A DNA stretch of 41,735 nucleotides from a virus. Positions within the stretch are counted from its first letter, which is position 1; every line of letters begins with the position of its first letter. Positions 21,513 to 29,826 of this stretch are shown piece by piece. Below the pieces are notes generated by a model. That model saw only the letters and a list, made by a program, of their open reading frames with translations. It was not told where the DNA came from and searched no databases. The translations under genes and the position numbers were made by a program. The DNA is taken from positions 1 to 41,735 of the IMG/VR virus record IMGVR_UViG_3300006805_000054, one strand, 5' to 3'.

Positions 21513-21973
21513 CGAGGCGGCGCAAGCCCCTGACCGAACCCGACTGGTCATCGCCCGAGATGATCGAGGCGATGCGGTGGGTACGGAGGGCCCCGAAGGA
21601 AGAATGGGGCGAGCGCGCCTTGGTCGCGGTGCGGTGCATGGCGTACTACGTGGCGGGCCGCGGGTCGAGCATCGCCACGTTCCTCAATCGCGGGTATCGG
21701 TACTACCGCGTCGATCGGCTCCGCCGCGAGTCTGGCTGGACGCGCAAGAACCGGACCAGGGTGCTGTGCTTCGCCAAGGTGTTCGAGGGGCTGACAGAGG
21801 ACGCGGAGATCAGGGAGCCGACCCCATCCTGCGAACTCGATGATGTCACCCGCCTGTGGCTGCGATGCGTCCCGCTCAACATGATCGCTGCCCAGTGCGG
21901 AATCCCAACCGGCACGGTCAAGAGCCGCCTGTATCGGTCCAGGGGGCTGCTGAGGCAGCAAGGCCAGCGCTAA
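21509..21973 (+). CDS. Sigma-factor-like protein
   Basis: 154 residues from a GTG overlapping the previous stop. The C-terminus is a clear sigma region-4 helix-turn-helix: LWLRCVPLNMIAAQCG (116-131), IPTGTVKSRLYRSRGLLRQQ (132-151), as in ECF factors. The N-terminal half has region-2-like sequence (VAVRCMAYYVAGRGSSIATF, then LNRGYRYYRVDRLRRES), where a run like sF-T-x-L followed by ...DRLRR is the usual signature. If correct, it would redirect host RNA polymerase to phage promoters, for example the four hairpin leaders. It could instead be a region-4-only anti- or co-factor. It closes the cassette just before the structured scaffold leader. Confidence 0.65.
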   Translation: MTRRRKPLTEPDWSSPEMIEAMRWVRRAPKEEWGERALVAVRCMAYYVAGRGSSIATFLNRGYRYYRVDRLRRESGWTRKNRTRVLCFAKVFEGLTEDAEIREPTPSCELDDVTRLWLRCVPLNMIAAQCGIPTGTVKSRLYRSRGLLRQQGQR

Positions 21974-22023
21974 CACCAGCCGGAACGGCATCTGGCGGGG
22001 CCACATCAATCGTTCATGCCAGT

Positions 22024-22099
22024 AGCGGGAGGCCGCTCCGTCGTCAGCATCTTGTGTGCCCAACTAGGGCGTGCAAGACGCGACGGAGATAGGCCCCCC
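22024..22099 (+). promoter_or_regulatory. Folded leader of the scaffold gene
   Basis: CTTGTGTGCCC (22051-22061) pairs with GGGCGTGCAAG (22067-22077) through 11 pairs, three of them G-U, closing a 5-base loop. CTCCGTCG (22036-22043) pairs with CGACGGAG (22081-22088), an 8-bp outer stem. GGAG in that stem is the ribosome-site candidate, 11 bases from ATG 22100, and so would be hidden when folded. A small AGCGG/CCGCT hairpin (22024-22037) shares two bases with the outer stem, so the two are mutually exclusive. Confidence 0.55.
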
Positions 22100-23137
22100 A
22101 TGAACCACCCTCTGCTGTCAATCCTGCGTTCTCCCGACCCCGACGGCGGCGCCGCGCCCGCACCGGATGCGCCCGTCACTCCCAAGACAACCCCAGAACC
22201 ATCCGGGGCCGCGACGAACGTACAGGGGGCGGGGGCCTCCGCTGGCGAAACGAGCGCCCCGGACCCTTCGATCGACCCGCTCGAAGCCGCCGTGAACAAG
22301 GCTCGCGGGATGACCGACACGGCGGACGAGCCCGGCGTGTCCGGCTCCGACCTGCTGGACGATGCCGAGTTTGACCGGATCGCGGCGTCGATCGGCGCCG
22401 AGGCCGACGATGCCCCGGAAGCCCCGAAGGCCCCGGCCGCGCCGGCACCCGTCGCCGAGACGCCAAAGCCGGAGCAGAAGCCGGAACCCAAGGCGGAGGC
22501 CAAGCCACCCGCTTCCGATGACGACATCGCCAAGGTGATCGCCGAGCAGTATCCGGACCTGGCGGACTTCACCGAGGTCCACGGCGTCGTCAAGGAACTC
22601 CTCGACATCAAGCGGCAGTACGCCGAACTGGCCGAGAAGGTGAACGGGGCGGTTGGCGCACCCCAGGCTGGCGTGACGGCGCAGCAGGCCCAGCAGCACG
22701 CGGCCTCGATCCACCAGGCCATCAACGCCATCCCCGGGCTCGACACCTCGAAGTTCGGCGAGTACGGGCGTCGCATGTCGCCCAAGCAGCAGCAGGCCCG
22801 CATCGAGCTCGACACGCTGGCGGCCAACTGGTATCGGCAGCTCTCCAAGGAATCCAACCTCGCGTCGCTCTCCGGCATCGAGCTCGCGGAGGCGCGGTAC
22901 GGTCTGGAGATCAAGGCGCTCGAGGCGGCCCACCGCCAGATGACGCGGAACGCGGCCAAGGCCAAGCCCGCGAGCGACGCCGACACGCTGAGCAGGTTGC
23001 GGCACACGTCCGCGACCAGATCGCCGGCAGCGATGAGCGCGGGCCGTCAGGCCCAGGTGCCGGCCATCACCGAAGACGACGACGGACCCACGGCCATCGG
23101 CAAGGTGCTGGCGGCTCATGGGATCAGGACCAGGTAG
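22100..23137 (+). CDS. Scaffolding protein
   Basis: 345 residues from ATG 22100; the frame open to 22016 overlaps the folded leader. It lies directly before the major capsid gene and has the look of a head scaffold: a disordered acidic, Pro/Ala-rich N-terminal half (PDPDGGAAPAPDAPVTP, KPEQKPEPKAEAKPP), then a helical stretch (LLDIKRQYAELAEKV, QQAQQHAASIHQAI) and a basic C-terminus (TRNAAKAKP, ending RTR). Scaffolds guide capsid assembly and leave before DNA packaging. Assignment is from position and composition, not a family match. Confidence 0.75.
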   Translation: MNHPLLSILRSPDPDGGAAPAPDAPVTPKTTPEPSGAATNVQGAGASAGETSAPDPSIDPLEAAVNKARGMTDTADEPGVSGSDLLDDAEFDRIAASIGAEADDAPEAPKAPAAPAPVAETPKPEQKPEPKAEAKPPASDDDIAKVIAEQYPDLADFTEVHGVVKELLDIKRQYAELAEKVNGAVGAPQAGVTAQQAQQHAASIHQAINAIPGLDTSKFGEYGRRMSPKQQQARIELDTLAANWYRQLSKESNLASLSGIELAEARYGLEIKALEAAHRQMTRNAAKAKPASDADTLSRLRHTSATRSPAAMSAGRQAQVPAITEDDDGPTAIGKVLAAHGIRTR

Positions 23138-23195
23138 TGAGTACGAGACGCGGCTGCGCGCCCCCCGCACGCCCCATGAATCAGGAGTCTGACAC

Positions 23196-24299
23196 ATGAG
23201 CGTGAACCAGGGCATCGACATCCAGACACTCCAGACCGAGGTAATCCAGGCGGCCCGGACCAAGTACGCCAAGAACTACCGAGAGACGCAGGGGTACCGC
23301 AAGCTCCCGCTTCACCGGCTGATCCTCGATCGCGCCGTCACGGAGAGCGAGGAGCACGGGTTCCAGTGGACGCTGCGCATCAAGCAGGCTCAGGGCTCGA
23401 CGCAGATGGTCGATGCCTTCGAGAAGCTCCAGTACCAGCGCGACGACTACGGCGTGCAGCTCAAGGCCACGCCCCGCACCATCGTCAGCCACAAGAACAT
23501 CGTCATCGACAAGCTGGCGGAGTGGATCAGCAAGGGCGCGAACGACAAGATTTACGACGCCTACAAGATGATGGGCTCCGCCGCGGAGGAGGAGCTTGCG
23601 ACGATTCTGGAGTCGAAGCTCACCAACGCCCCCTACACGGCGAGCGCGAAGGACGGCATCCTCGGCCTCCTGTACCACGCCCGGCGTTCGATGACCTCCG
23701 GCGGCGTGTTCGTCGCCCAGACGACCCCGGCCCGCAACGGCGTGTACTACCGCGACGGCTCCGGCGCTGTCGCGGCGGATATGTACACGGTGGCGGACAT
23801 CTCGGCCGCCGCCTACGCCCGTCTGCGAACGCTGGTGGCAACGCACGGCGGCGTGATGAACGACACCCTGCTGACCACCATCTACGAGTGCATCAAGCAG
23901 GGCCGGTTCGAGTACATCAAGATGCTGGAGGGCGACAAGTCCACCGTGGACTACGTGCTCCTGTGGGACGACGTGTTCGACAGCGCGTACGACCAGGTGT
24001 GTACCGCCCTGGGCGGCCCCCGCAAGCGTGACTACTTCGAGACCGGCGAGACGACCGTGAAGGGCGTGAGCACGATGGCGGTCCCGTACTGGAACGGGCA
24101 CTTCCTCCGCCCGATCATCGGCGCCAACCTGGCGGAGTTGAAGTTCCGCAAGTCCCCGAACAACTGGGGCAAGCAGTACATGGAGCAGGTGACGCACCGA
24201 TCCAGCGCGTTCCCGGTGGAGTGGACCGGCCAGCTCTGGGGCGAGAACCCGCAGAGCTCCGTGTTCATGGTCCACGGCTCGTTCACGACCGGCACGTAA
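23196..24299 (+). CDS. Major capsid protein
   Basis: 367 residues; CAGGAG ribosome site before ATG. It follows the scaffold gene. The N-terminal arm and E-loop-like region (TKYAKNYRETQGYRKLPLHRL, FEKLQYQRDDYGVQLKATP), a long helix (EEELATILESKLTNAPY), and a C-terminal region typical of HK97-fold proteins (VSTMAVPYWNGHFLRPIIGAN, FPVEWTGQLWGENPQSSVF) are consistent with a capsid shell subunit. No single diagnostic motif; the call rests on position, size and fold cues. A strong hairpin follows its stop. Confidence 0.78.
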   Translation: MSVNQGIDIQTLQTEVIQAARTKYAKNYRETQGYRKLPLHRLILDRAVTESEEHGFQWTLRIKQAQGSTQMVDAFEKLQYQRDDYGVQLKATPRTIVSHKNIVIDKLAEWISKGANDKIYDAYKMMGSAAEEELATILESKLTNAPYTASAKDGILGLLYHARRSMTSGGVFVAQTTPARNGVYYRDGSGAVAADMYTVADISAAAYARLRTLVATHGGVMNDTLLTTIYECIKQGRFEYIKMLEGDKSTVDYVLLWDDVFDSAYDQVCTALGGPRKRDYFETGETTVKGVSTMAVPYWNGHFLRPIIGANLAELKFRKSPNNWGKQYMEQVTHRSSAFPVEWTGQLWGENPQSSVFMVHGSFTTGT

Positions 24300-24304
24300 T
24301 CGAC

Positions 24305-24326
24305 GGCCGGGCGCGGTCGCCTGGCC
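24305..24326 (+). terminator. Hairpin after the major capsid gene
   Basis: GGCCGGGCG (24305-24313), loop CGGT, CGCCTGGCC (24318-24326): nine pairs with one G-U, starting six bases after the capsid stop. No T-run follows, so it may be a processing or mRNA-stabilising hairpin rather than a terminator. A C7G8 self-complementary run (24378-24392) lies shortly before the next ribosome site. Confidence 0.5.
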
Positions 24327-24377
24327 ACAGACAGCGAAGGACAGGGCCCGCAGGGGCGTTTCAGAAGCACAAACCAA

Positions 24378-24392
24378 CCCCCCCGGGGGGGG
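24378..24392. repeat. C7G8 self-complementary run
   Basis: Seven C followed by eight G, 18 bases before ATG 24411. It can form a hairpin only with a tiny loop or act as a slippage-prone tract; the ribosome site (ACAAGGG) lies just downstream. Its purpose is unknown. Confidence 0.4.
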
Positions 24393-24410
24393 ACCACAAG
24401 GGCAAGAACC

Positions 24411-25418
24411 ATGATTCAGACACCAGGCATCGCGTACCAGCTTCCCCGGCAGGGCACCTACACCGGCTACGAGCTGGATGGCAGCACTGTCGTCAACGCC
24501 GACCTCAAGCCCGGCGCCGTGTTGCAGCTCGCCGGCGTGGCCCCGTCAGGCGCCACCGCCGCCGTCGGCAACCTGTTCGGCCGTCCCACTGAGGGCTACG
24601 CAACGCCGTTCGCGGTGGTGTCCGAGGACTGGGACGCCGCGAACAAGACGTACAGCAACACCCAGGACGGCATCGTGGCGAACCTTCGCCGCGGCGGCTC
24701 GGTCCCGCTGACCTTCGGGTACACGCGGGCGCTGGTGAAGCACGGCGTCGTGCTGGTCGCCGGCGTCACGCTCCTGTGCCCGACCGACGATGCGTTCCAT
24801 CTGACGCCGTTCCTGGCCAACGGCCTTCTCTATGCCAGCACCGCCGCGTCCGCTGAGCACGAGAACACGACCGACGCCGCGGACTTCGACAAGTCCTACA
24901 CGATCCCGGCCAACTCGCTCCGGCCCGGCGACACGATCCGCATCCGGGCACTGGTCACGGTCAACGACAACAACTCGACGGACACCATCACCGTCCTGCT
25001 GAAGTTCGGCTCCGTGACGCTCCAGACGCAGGCGGCGGTCGATTCCGAGGATGCGGACATCGCGGTCATCGACACGGTGGTCAAGGTCCGCTCGATCGGG
25101 GCAACCGGCAAGATCGTGTGCAGCAACATGGCCACGGTGGACGTGGACGCAACGGCCGGGCCAATCGTGGCAAGTTCGGTCTCGACGGAGCAGTCCGTGG
25201 ACACCACGGCCACCATCAAGATCGCTCTCAACGCCGACTGGTCGGTGGCGCACGCCGACAACGAGGTTGAGTTGACCGACCTGTCGATCTGGCTCGATCG
25301 GCTCGCCACCTCCATCGCGGCCCGCCCGGTCGCGGTGGCGATGGAGTCCACCACCATCAACGACAGCACCAACGGGGAGGCGCTCGCCAAGGTCGCGCTC
25401 CTCGGGCCCCTGCTCTGA
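24411..25418 (+). CDS. Putative head decoration or structural protein
   Basis: 335 residues. The N-terminal 140 residues (TPGIAYQLPRQGTYTGYELD, GAVLQLAGVAPSGATAAVGN, YTRALVKHGVVLVAGVTLL) are beta-rich. A second domain (about 160-310) is a jelly-roll or beta-sandwich: SLRPGDTIRIRALVTVNDNN, TITVLLKFGSVTLQTQ, TATIKIALNADWSVAHADNE. Such two-domain proteins downstream of capsid genes often decorate the head. No specific family is recognised. A GC hairpin follows the stop. Confidence 0.65.
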   Translation: MIQTPGIAYQLPRQGTYTGYELDGSTVVNADLKPGAVLQLAGVAPSGATAAVGNLFGRPTEGYATPFAVVSEDWDAANKTYSNTQDGIVANLRRGGSVPLTFGYTRALVKHGVVLVAGVTLLCPTDDAFHLTPFLANGLLYASTAASAEHENTTDAADFDKSYTIPANSLRPGDTIRIRALVTVNDNNSTDTITVLLKFGSVTLQTQAAVDSEDADIAVIDTVVKVRSIGATGKIVCSNMATVDVDATAGPIVASSVSTEQSVDTTATIKIALNADWSVAHADNEVELTDLSIWLDRLATSIAARPVAVAMESTTINDSTNGEALAKVALLGPLL

Positions 25419-25423
25419 TCCCC

Positions 25424-25439
25424 GCGGGGGACACCCCGC
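25424..25439 (+). terminator. GC hairpin
   Basis: GCGGGG (25424-25429), loop GACA, CCCCGC (25434-25439), six base pairs right after the stop of the decoration-like gene; an overlapping palindrome CCCCGCGGGG is at 25420-25429. No T-run, so its activity as a terminator is doubtful. Confidence 0.4.
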
Positions 25440-25505
25440 CCCACCCTGAACTTCGCCGGTGTGGAACAGGCTCAATGCCCGTGCAACCACCCACGCCGGT
25501 TTTCC

Positions 25506-26348
25506 ATGATGACGGCGGCCTCCATGACGCTCGCGGATATTCGCCTCCGCGTGGCGATGCGCGCCCAGAAGATCATGCAGGACGCGACAGGGGCGATGGC
25601 CGCGGACACAACCGAGCCCGTCGCCAGCCAGATCGACCAGGCTATCCGCGACGGCATCGACTCATTCTGGTCCGACCACGATTGGAGCTTCGCGTCCCAG
25701 TTCGTGCAGTTCGACATTGACCCCGACGGCACGGCGATGAGCATCGACGGCGACGCCGGGCGATACCTGCTCCCAGACCTGGTCCGCAGCCAGCCCCTCA
25801 ACCCCAGGGTGTTCATCCGGGGTTCCGACGGCGGCGGCGGGATGCCTCCCATCCCCGTGGTGAGCATGGACCAGGTGGTCGAGCGGCAGTTCCTCGAACC
25901 GGACACGTCCGGCGTGCCGATCGCGTGCGCGGTGGAGTGGTCGAGCACGCTCCGGCCCGGGATGTCCCAGCGCGGCGGGCTTGAGTTCCGGGTGTTCCCC
26001 GATCCGGGCGACAGGTACACGGTGTCGTTCCGGGCGCTGGTTGGCGCGGTCCCGCTCGTGCAGGAGACCCAGCGCGGCAACTGGCCCGCGGCCCACGACC
26101 TGTCCATCGTCGCCTTCGCCGTCCGGGAGCTGTTCCGGCACGACCAGAAGGCAGACAGCCCGGCCCGCAAGGTGGCCGAGGCCGAGGCAGCCGAAGCCCT
26201 GGCACGCAGCACCCGCCACGACAACGAGTTTTACAAGGCCGCGACGCTCGGCTCGATGGCGGACCAGGCCACGACGCGCGGGCGCGTGGTCGAGTTCGTG
26301 GACCTGACCAACGGCAACACGATCCTGTCCGTCACGACTTTCTCCTGA
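25506..26348 (+). CDS. Putative head-tail adaptor protein
   Basis: 280 residues from ATG 25506 (a second ATG follows at once, and another at 25524; none has a good ribosome site). N-terminal helices (TLADIRLRVAMRAQKIMQD, ASQIDQAIRDGIDSFWSDHD) resemble short-tailed-phage adaptor proteins (T7 gp11 / P22 gp4 type) that dock under the portal. The middle is beta-rich (GLEFRVFPDPGDRYTVSFRA). The C-terminal helix is Ala/Glu-rich (AEAEAAEALARSTRHDN). Position between capsid and tail/nozzle genes fits. No family signature is certain. Confidence 0.55.
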   Translation: MMTAASMTLADIRLRVAMRAQKIMQDATGAMAADTTEPVASQIDQAIRDGIDSFWSDHDWSFASQFVQFDIDPDGTAMSIDGDAGRYLLPDLVRSQPLNPRVFIRGSDGGGGMPPIPVVSMDQVVERQFLEPDTSGVPIACAVEWSSTLRPGMSQRGGLEFRVFPDPGDRYTVSFRALVGAVPLVQETQRGNWPAAHDLSIVAFAVRELFRHDQKADSPARKVAEAEAAEALARSTRHDNEFYKAATLGSMADQATTRGRVVEFVDLTNGNTILSVTTFS

Positions 26349-26359
26349 GGAGACCGGCA

Positions 26360-27094
26360 ATGTCTGAACGCAACCAGTTTGACGCCTTCCTTCGCATGGA
26401 CTACCGCGGGGAGAAGGGCTTTCTCGGACGCCAGCCCATCTCGATCGGCGATTTCGTCCACAACGACAACGGCACGCTGGGCAACATGCCCGTCGTCGCC
26501 AGCGGCAAGGTGGGGCTCGCGTTCGCGTCCACAACCCAGCTCTGCCTCCAGTGGGACGACACCGCCGATGCCACACAGGCGGCGGTTCTCGGGCTCGCCG
26601 TCCCGTCCGACTTCCGGCGAGACTCCGGCATCACGGGCGAGCGGTCGGCTCTGTTCCTCGTGGCGAGGGTCCGCAAGCTCGACGGCACCGGCTCGGCCAC
26701 CGACAACACTGATCTCGCGCTCAACGCGACGATGGCGTGGCACAACCCCTCGATCACCGACGCGGGCGTTGAGTCCGACGGTGACACCGCCATGAACGCC
26801 CTGACGACCACGGCGGTGTTCACCGACCTGGCGGGCAGCGCGGTCCTGCCGGCAAAGGCCGCGGCTGGCTCTGAGGAGAAGTTCCGCACGTTCATTGCCG
26901 ACCTCTCGGCGGGCATGAGCTCGGCCCAGCTCGCGGCACTCCGGCAGGGCGCCGCCCTCACGATCTCGCTGGCGCCCAATGAGACGGTCGGCACCGACCT
27001 CTACATCGAGGCGTGCGGCTTCGAGCTGCTCTACAGCCGCCACATGACCCCCGTTGAGCGGTTCCTGCGCGACCGTGCCCTGCGCTCCGCCTGA
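26360..27094 (+). CDS. Putative beta-rich virion protein
   Basis: 244 residues; GAGGAGA ribosome site before ATG. It reads as a beta-sandwich structural protein: VVASGKVGLAFASTTQLCLQ, ALFLVARVRKLDGTGSA, ALTISLAPNETVGTDLYIEA. The domain resembles those in the products of 24411 and 32449 in style (Thr/Ala/Gly-rich strands ending in short acidic turns). No enzyme motif. Most likely part of the connector or tail. Confidence 0.6.
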   Translation: MSERNQFDAFLRMDYRGEKGFLGRQPISIGDFVHNDNGTLGNMPVVASGKVGLAFASTTQLCLQWDDTADATQAAVLGLAVPSDFRRDSGITGERSALFLVARVRKLDGTGSATDNTDLALNATMAWHNPSITDAGVESDGDTAMNALTTTAVFTDLAGSAVLPAKAAAGSEEKFRTFIADLSAGMSSAQLAALRQGAALTISLAPNETVGTDLYIEACGFELLYSRHMTPVERFLRDRALRSA

Positions 27095-27118
27095 GCCACG
27101 TAGACCAAGGCCCGAAAT

Positions 27119-28996
27119 GTGGAAGATCGAGTCAAGCTCCAACCCCCGCTCCTGGGCGTCTCCGACGGGACGCCCCGAATCGACCAGCCGGGCCTCGTCA
27201 CGGTCCCGGATGGTCTGAGGAACGTCGTGCCCGAAGACGGGCCGACCGGCGTTGGTCGGATAGCCACGCGGGCGAAGGCCGCCCCGGAGTTCTCCGGGGC
27301 TCGGTTCATGGGGCCGGTCCAGTTCATCGGGTCAATCTCGCGGGCCTCAGGCGCGAGCGGGACCAACGTAGTAGGGATCGACACGGACAGCTCCGGGGAA
27401 TCCCGCAACGCGGGGTCGTTCCGCGGGCAGGCCGTGGTGCTGGAGCCCGACGGAAGCGTCCGAAACCGCATCCACGACACAAGGGGGACAGGGTGGGCGG
27501 TCGCGGCCCCGGCCTCCGGGTTCGGTGGCTGGGGCGGCTTCTACAACTCGTGGGACTTCCTCGACCCCACCATCGCGTTCTCCGCCACGATCGCCCGGGA
27601 TACGGCCGCGAGCAATCAGGACGTGGTGGTCGTCGGCATCACCCGGTACAACACGGTCACGGGCGCCGCAACGCACCAGACCTACGCGCTCGACACCGAC
27701 ACCGCCTACGCGGCCGGCACCTACCCATCCATGCCCGGGAGCGGGCAGGTTGACCTGTTCCCAAACCAAATCCTCTGCTACGGCACCTACCTCTTCGTCG
27801 CCGTCTCCAGGTACGTCTACGTCTTCCGCGCCGACACGCTGGCCTACATCGCCAGGTACACGGTGCCGTTCTCCGAGGAGGTTCAGGGGTTCGCCGGCGT
27901 CACCAAGGGCGGAGAGGACTTCCTGCTCGTGCTCAGCACCGGGCACGTCTCGACCGACGGCCCGATCGAAGCCGACAGCGGCGGGGCGCCGGAGGAGAGA
28001 TACGGCGAGTTCTACCGCTGCCATGTCCGCAAGCTCAGGCTCAACTACACCAACTTCGCGGCCCGCACCCCGGTCGCCGGCGGCGGAACGCCATTGACCA
28101 GCCTCTACATGCCCCAGGGCACGCAGAGCGGTGACGACGGGTACGAGGACCACCTGACGTTCAGGTTCGCCGAGTGGTCGTTCGCCCGGCCCCGCGGGTG
28201 CCTGGCGTACTCGATCGCCGCCGAGATCGACGCGGACGGGATGATCGCCGTCTACGTCGCACGGACCAACCAGGGGTTCGGCTACGACGGCAATCAGTCG
28301 GACCAGCGCCCCGACGGACAGGCCCCGTACATCACGTGCTGCAAGGCCGTGTTGACGCGGGCTTTCGAGGTCGGCGCCCCGACGTACATGAGCCCGAGCG
28401 TTCCGGTGCGATACGGGCTCTCTGTCGATGCCGGCGGGTGGGAGCGGGACAGTGGGCGGTCTCTGCGTCGCGCGTTCTCGCACGGGTCGAACACCTACCA
28501 GAACGACATCCCGGCGATCAGCGGCGGGGTTCGCAACCCGCACGACACCGACAACGAGCCGAGCGTGTGGGCGGTCGCGCTGGACACGACGAATCGGAGG
28601 GTGTTCTTTGCCGGGCGCCGCCCGTCGCTTGCGGGCGCCGGCGCCAACGTCTACTGCATGGACGCCGACAACGGCGACCTGCTCTGGACGCTGGATACCA
28701 AGGGCATCGTGCAGCAGAACGCCCTCGCGGTGGACCCGACGACCGGAAACCTTGTGGTGGGGATGTCCCGCACCTCTGGGTGGGAGATGCCGGACGGCAC
28801 CACCAACTCGCCGAAGGCCGAGATGCTGACGGTGGACGGCGCGACCGGGCTTGTGCTGAGGCACTTCGACCTCACCGACACCATCAACTACAACGGGATT
28901 CTCAGCGAGAGCATCACGACCGGCTGTTACGCCGTGTCGGTCAACTCGCTCGGGCAGTCGCTCATCTCGCTCAACCCGTGCAGGTACGACACATGA
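27119..28996 (+). CDS. Large beta-propeller tail/nozzle protein
   Basis: 625 residues from GTG 27119 with AAGG upstream (an ATG two bases earlier is in a frame that closes quickly). Propeller-like repeats are visible near the end: VYCMDADNGDLLWTLDTKG, then ALAVDPTTGNLVVGMSR, with PQQ-type blade spacing, and earlier VSRYVYVFRADTLAYIARY. In T7-like phages a large propeller protein (gp12 nozzle) forms the tail tip; this gene and the one at 30216 are the candidates. The N-terminus begins with QPPLLGVSDGTPRIDQPGLV, as in nozzle-type proteins. Overlaps the lipoprotein-like gene. Confidence 0.65.
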   Translation: MEDRVKLQPPLLGVSDGTPRIDQPGLVTVPDGLRNVVPEDGPTGVGRIATRAKAAPEFSGARFMGPVQFIGSISRASGASGTNVVGIDTDSSGESRNAGSFRGQAVVLEPDGSVRNRIHDTRGTGWAVAAPASGFGGWGGFYNSWDFLDPTIAFSATIARDTAASNQDVVVVGITRYNTVTGAATHQTYALDTDTAYAAGTYPSMPGSGQVDLFPNQILCYGTYLFVAVSRYVYVFRADTLAYIARYTVPFSEEVQGFAGVTKGGEDFLLVLSTGHVSTDGPIEADSGGAPEERYGEFYRCHVRKLRLNYTNFAARTPVAGGGTPLTSLYMPQGTQSGDDGYEDHLTFRFAEWSFARPRGCLAYSIAAEIDADGMIAVYVARTNQGFGYDGNQSDQRPDGQAPYITCCKAVLTRAFEVGAPTYMSPSVPVRYGLSVDAGGWERDSGRSLRRAFSHGSNTYQNDIPAISGGVRNPHDTDNEPSVWAVALDTTNRRVFFAGRRPSLAGAGANVYCMDADNGDLLWTLDTKGIVQQNALAVDPTTGNLVVGMSRTSGWEMPDGTTNSPKAEMLTVDGATGLVLRHFDLTDTINYNGILSESITTGCYAVSVNSLGQSLISLNPCRYDT

Positions 28997-29811
28997 GAAG
29001 GGACCAGACCATGACCAAGGCAGAGACATCCAGAATGTACCTCAACGCCGAGAGCCTGTGCGCCGCCGTGCTGGCCGTGTTCGCGCTGGTGGCGGTGTTC
29101 TTTATCATCGGGTGCTCGGAGCGGGCGCTGGCGGATCACGGGCCGGACACCGGGGCGGCGGTGACGACCGTTGCCGACGGGATCGGCGACTCTGCGGCGA
29201 AGATCGACGTGGCGCGTGAGGACGCGGTGGCGAAGGCCCCGCAGGTCCAGCCCGAGAGCGACAGGATCGGCACAGAGACGGCCCGGCTAAGGCAGTATCA
29301 GGCTGACCTGGCACTCGCCGTGAAGGACGTGAACCAGCTCCGCAAGGAGAACGCCAGTCTGGCCGAGTCTCTTCGGAAGGCCAAGGAGCAGGCGGAGCGA
29401 GAGCGCACCGGCATCTTCCGGTGGGTGTTCGGCGTGATGGCTGGCCTGGCCCTGCTCGGGGCCGTCGCGGCCGTCCTGTGGCTGCGGAACATGCCCCTGG
29501 CGATCACATGCGGCGCCGTGGTCGCGGCGTGCATCGGGGCGACGTATCTGCTCGCGTGGGCCAAGTGGCTCGCGGTCGGAATGCTGGTGCTGCTGGCGAT
29601 GGCGACGGCCTACGCGGTCTGGCGTCAGTGGAGGACCGGCAAGGAGCTGGTCCTGACCGCCGAGGCGTTCAAGAAGTCGGACCCGAACGACAACGCTGCG
29701 ATCGAGCGTGCCGCCGAGCAGATTCAGACCGAGGCGACCAAGGCGTTCGTCAGGCTGGTGCGCGACCCCATCAAAAAGAAGCTCGCCGAGCGGCAGGCGT
29801 TTGGGAAGTAA
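28993..29811 (+). CDS. Lipobox-bearing coiled-coil membrane protein (lysis candidate)
   Basis: 272 residues; ATG overlaps the previous stop. Residues 20-40 are hydrophobic and end in a lipobox-like FIIGC with Cys41, so the protein may be lipidated. A long coiled coil follows (LRQYQADLALAVKDVNQLRKENASL region, about 90-135), then two or three transmembrane segments at about 143-215 (VFGVMAGLALLGAVAAVLW and others) and a basic helical tail. A lipobox plus internal membrane helices is unusual: a spanin has one or the other. It precedes a holin-like gene, so a lysis role is plausible but unproven. Confidence 0.55.
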   Translation: MRRDQTMTKAETSRMYLNAESLCAAVLAVFALVAVFFIIGCSERALADHGPDTGAAVTTVADGIGDSAAKIDVAREDAVAKAPQVQPESDRIGTETARLRQYQADLALAVKDVNQLRKENASLAESLRKAKEQAERERTGIFRWVFGVMAGLALLGAVAAVLWLRNMPLAITCGAVVAACIGATYLLAWAKWLAVGMLVLLAMATAYAVWRQWRTGKELVLTAEAFKKSDPNDNAAIERAAEQIQTEATKAFVRLVRDPIKKKLAERQAFGK

Positions 29812-29826
29812 CGCCGGGAGGTCTAC

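Noticed and set aside
24297-24410. Programmed frameshift linking capsid and the next gene across the C7G8 run
   Set aside because: The capsid stop lies 78 bases before the run and the next gene has its own ribosome site and ATG.
27117-27120. ATG 27117 as the start of the propeller gene
   Set aside because: That frame closes after about 30 codons; GTG 27119 opens the 625-residue frame.
27347-29029. Minus-strand 560-codon frame opposite the propeller protein
   Set aside because: Val/Arg/Gly-rich, no motif, opposite a gene with recognisable propeller repeats.
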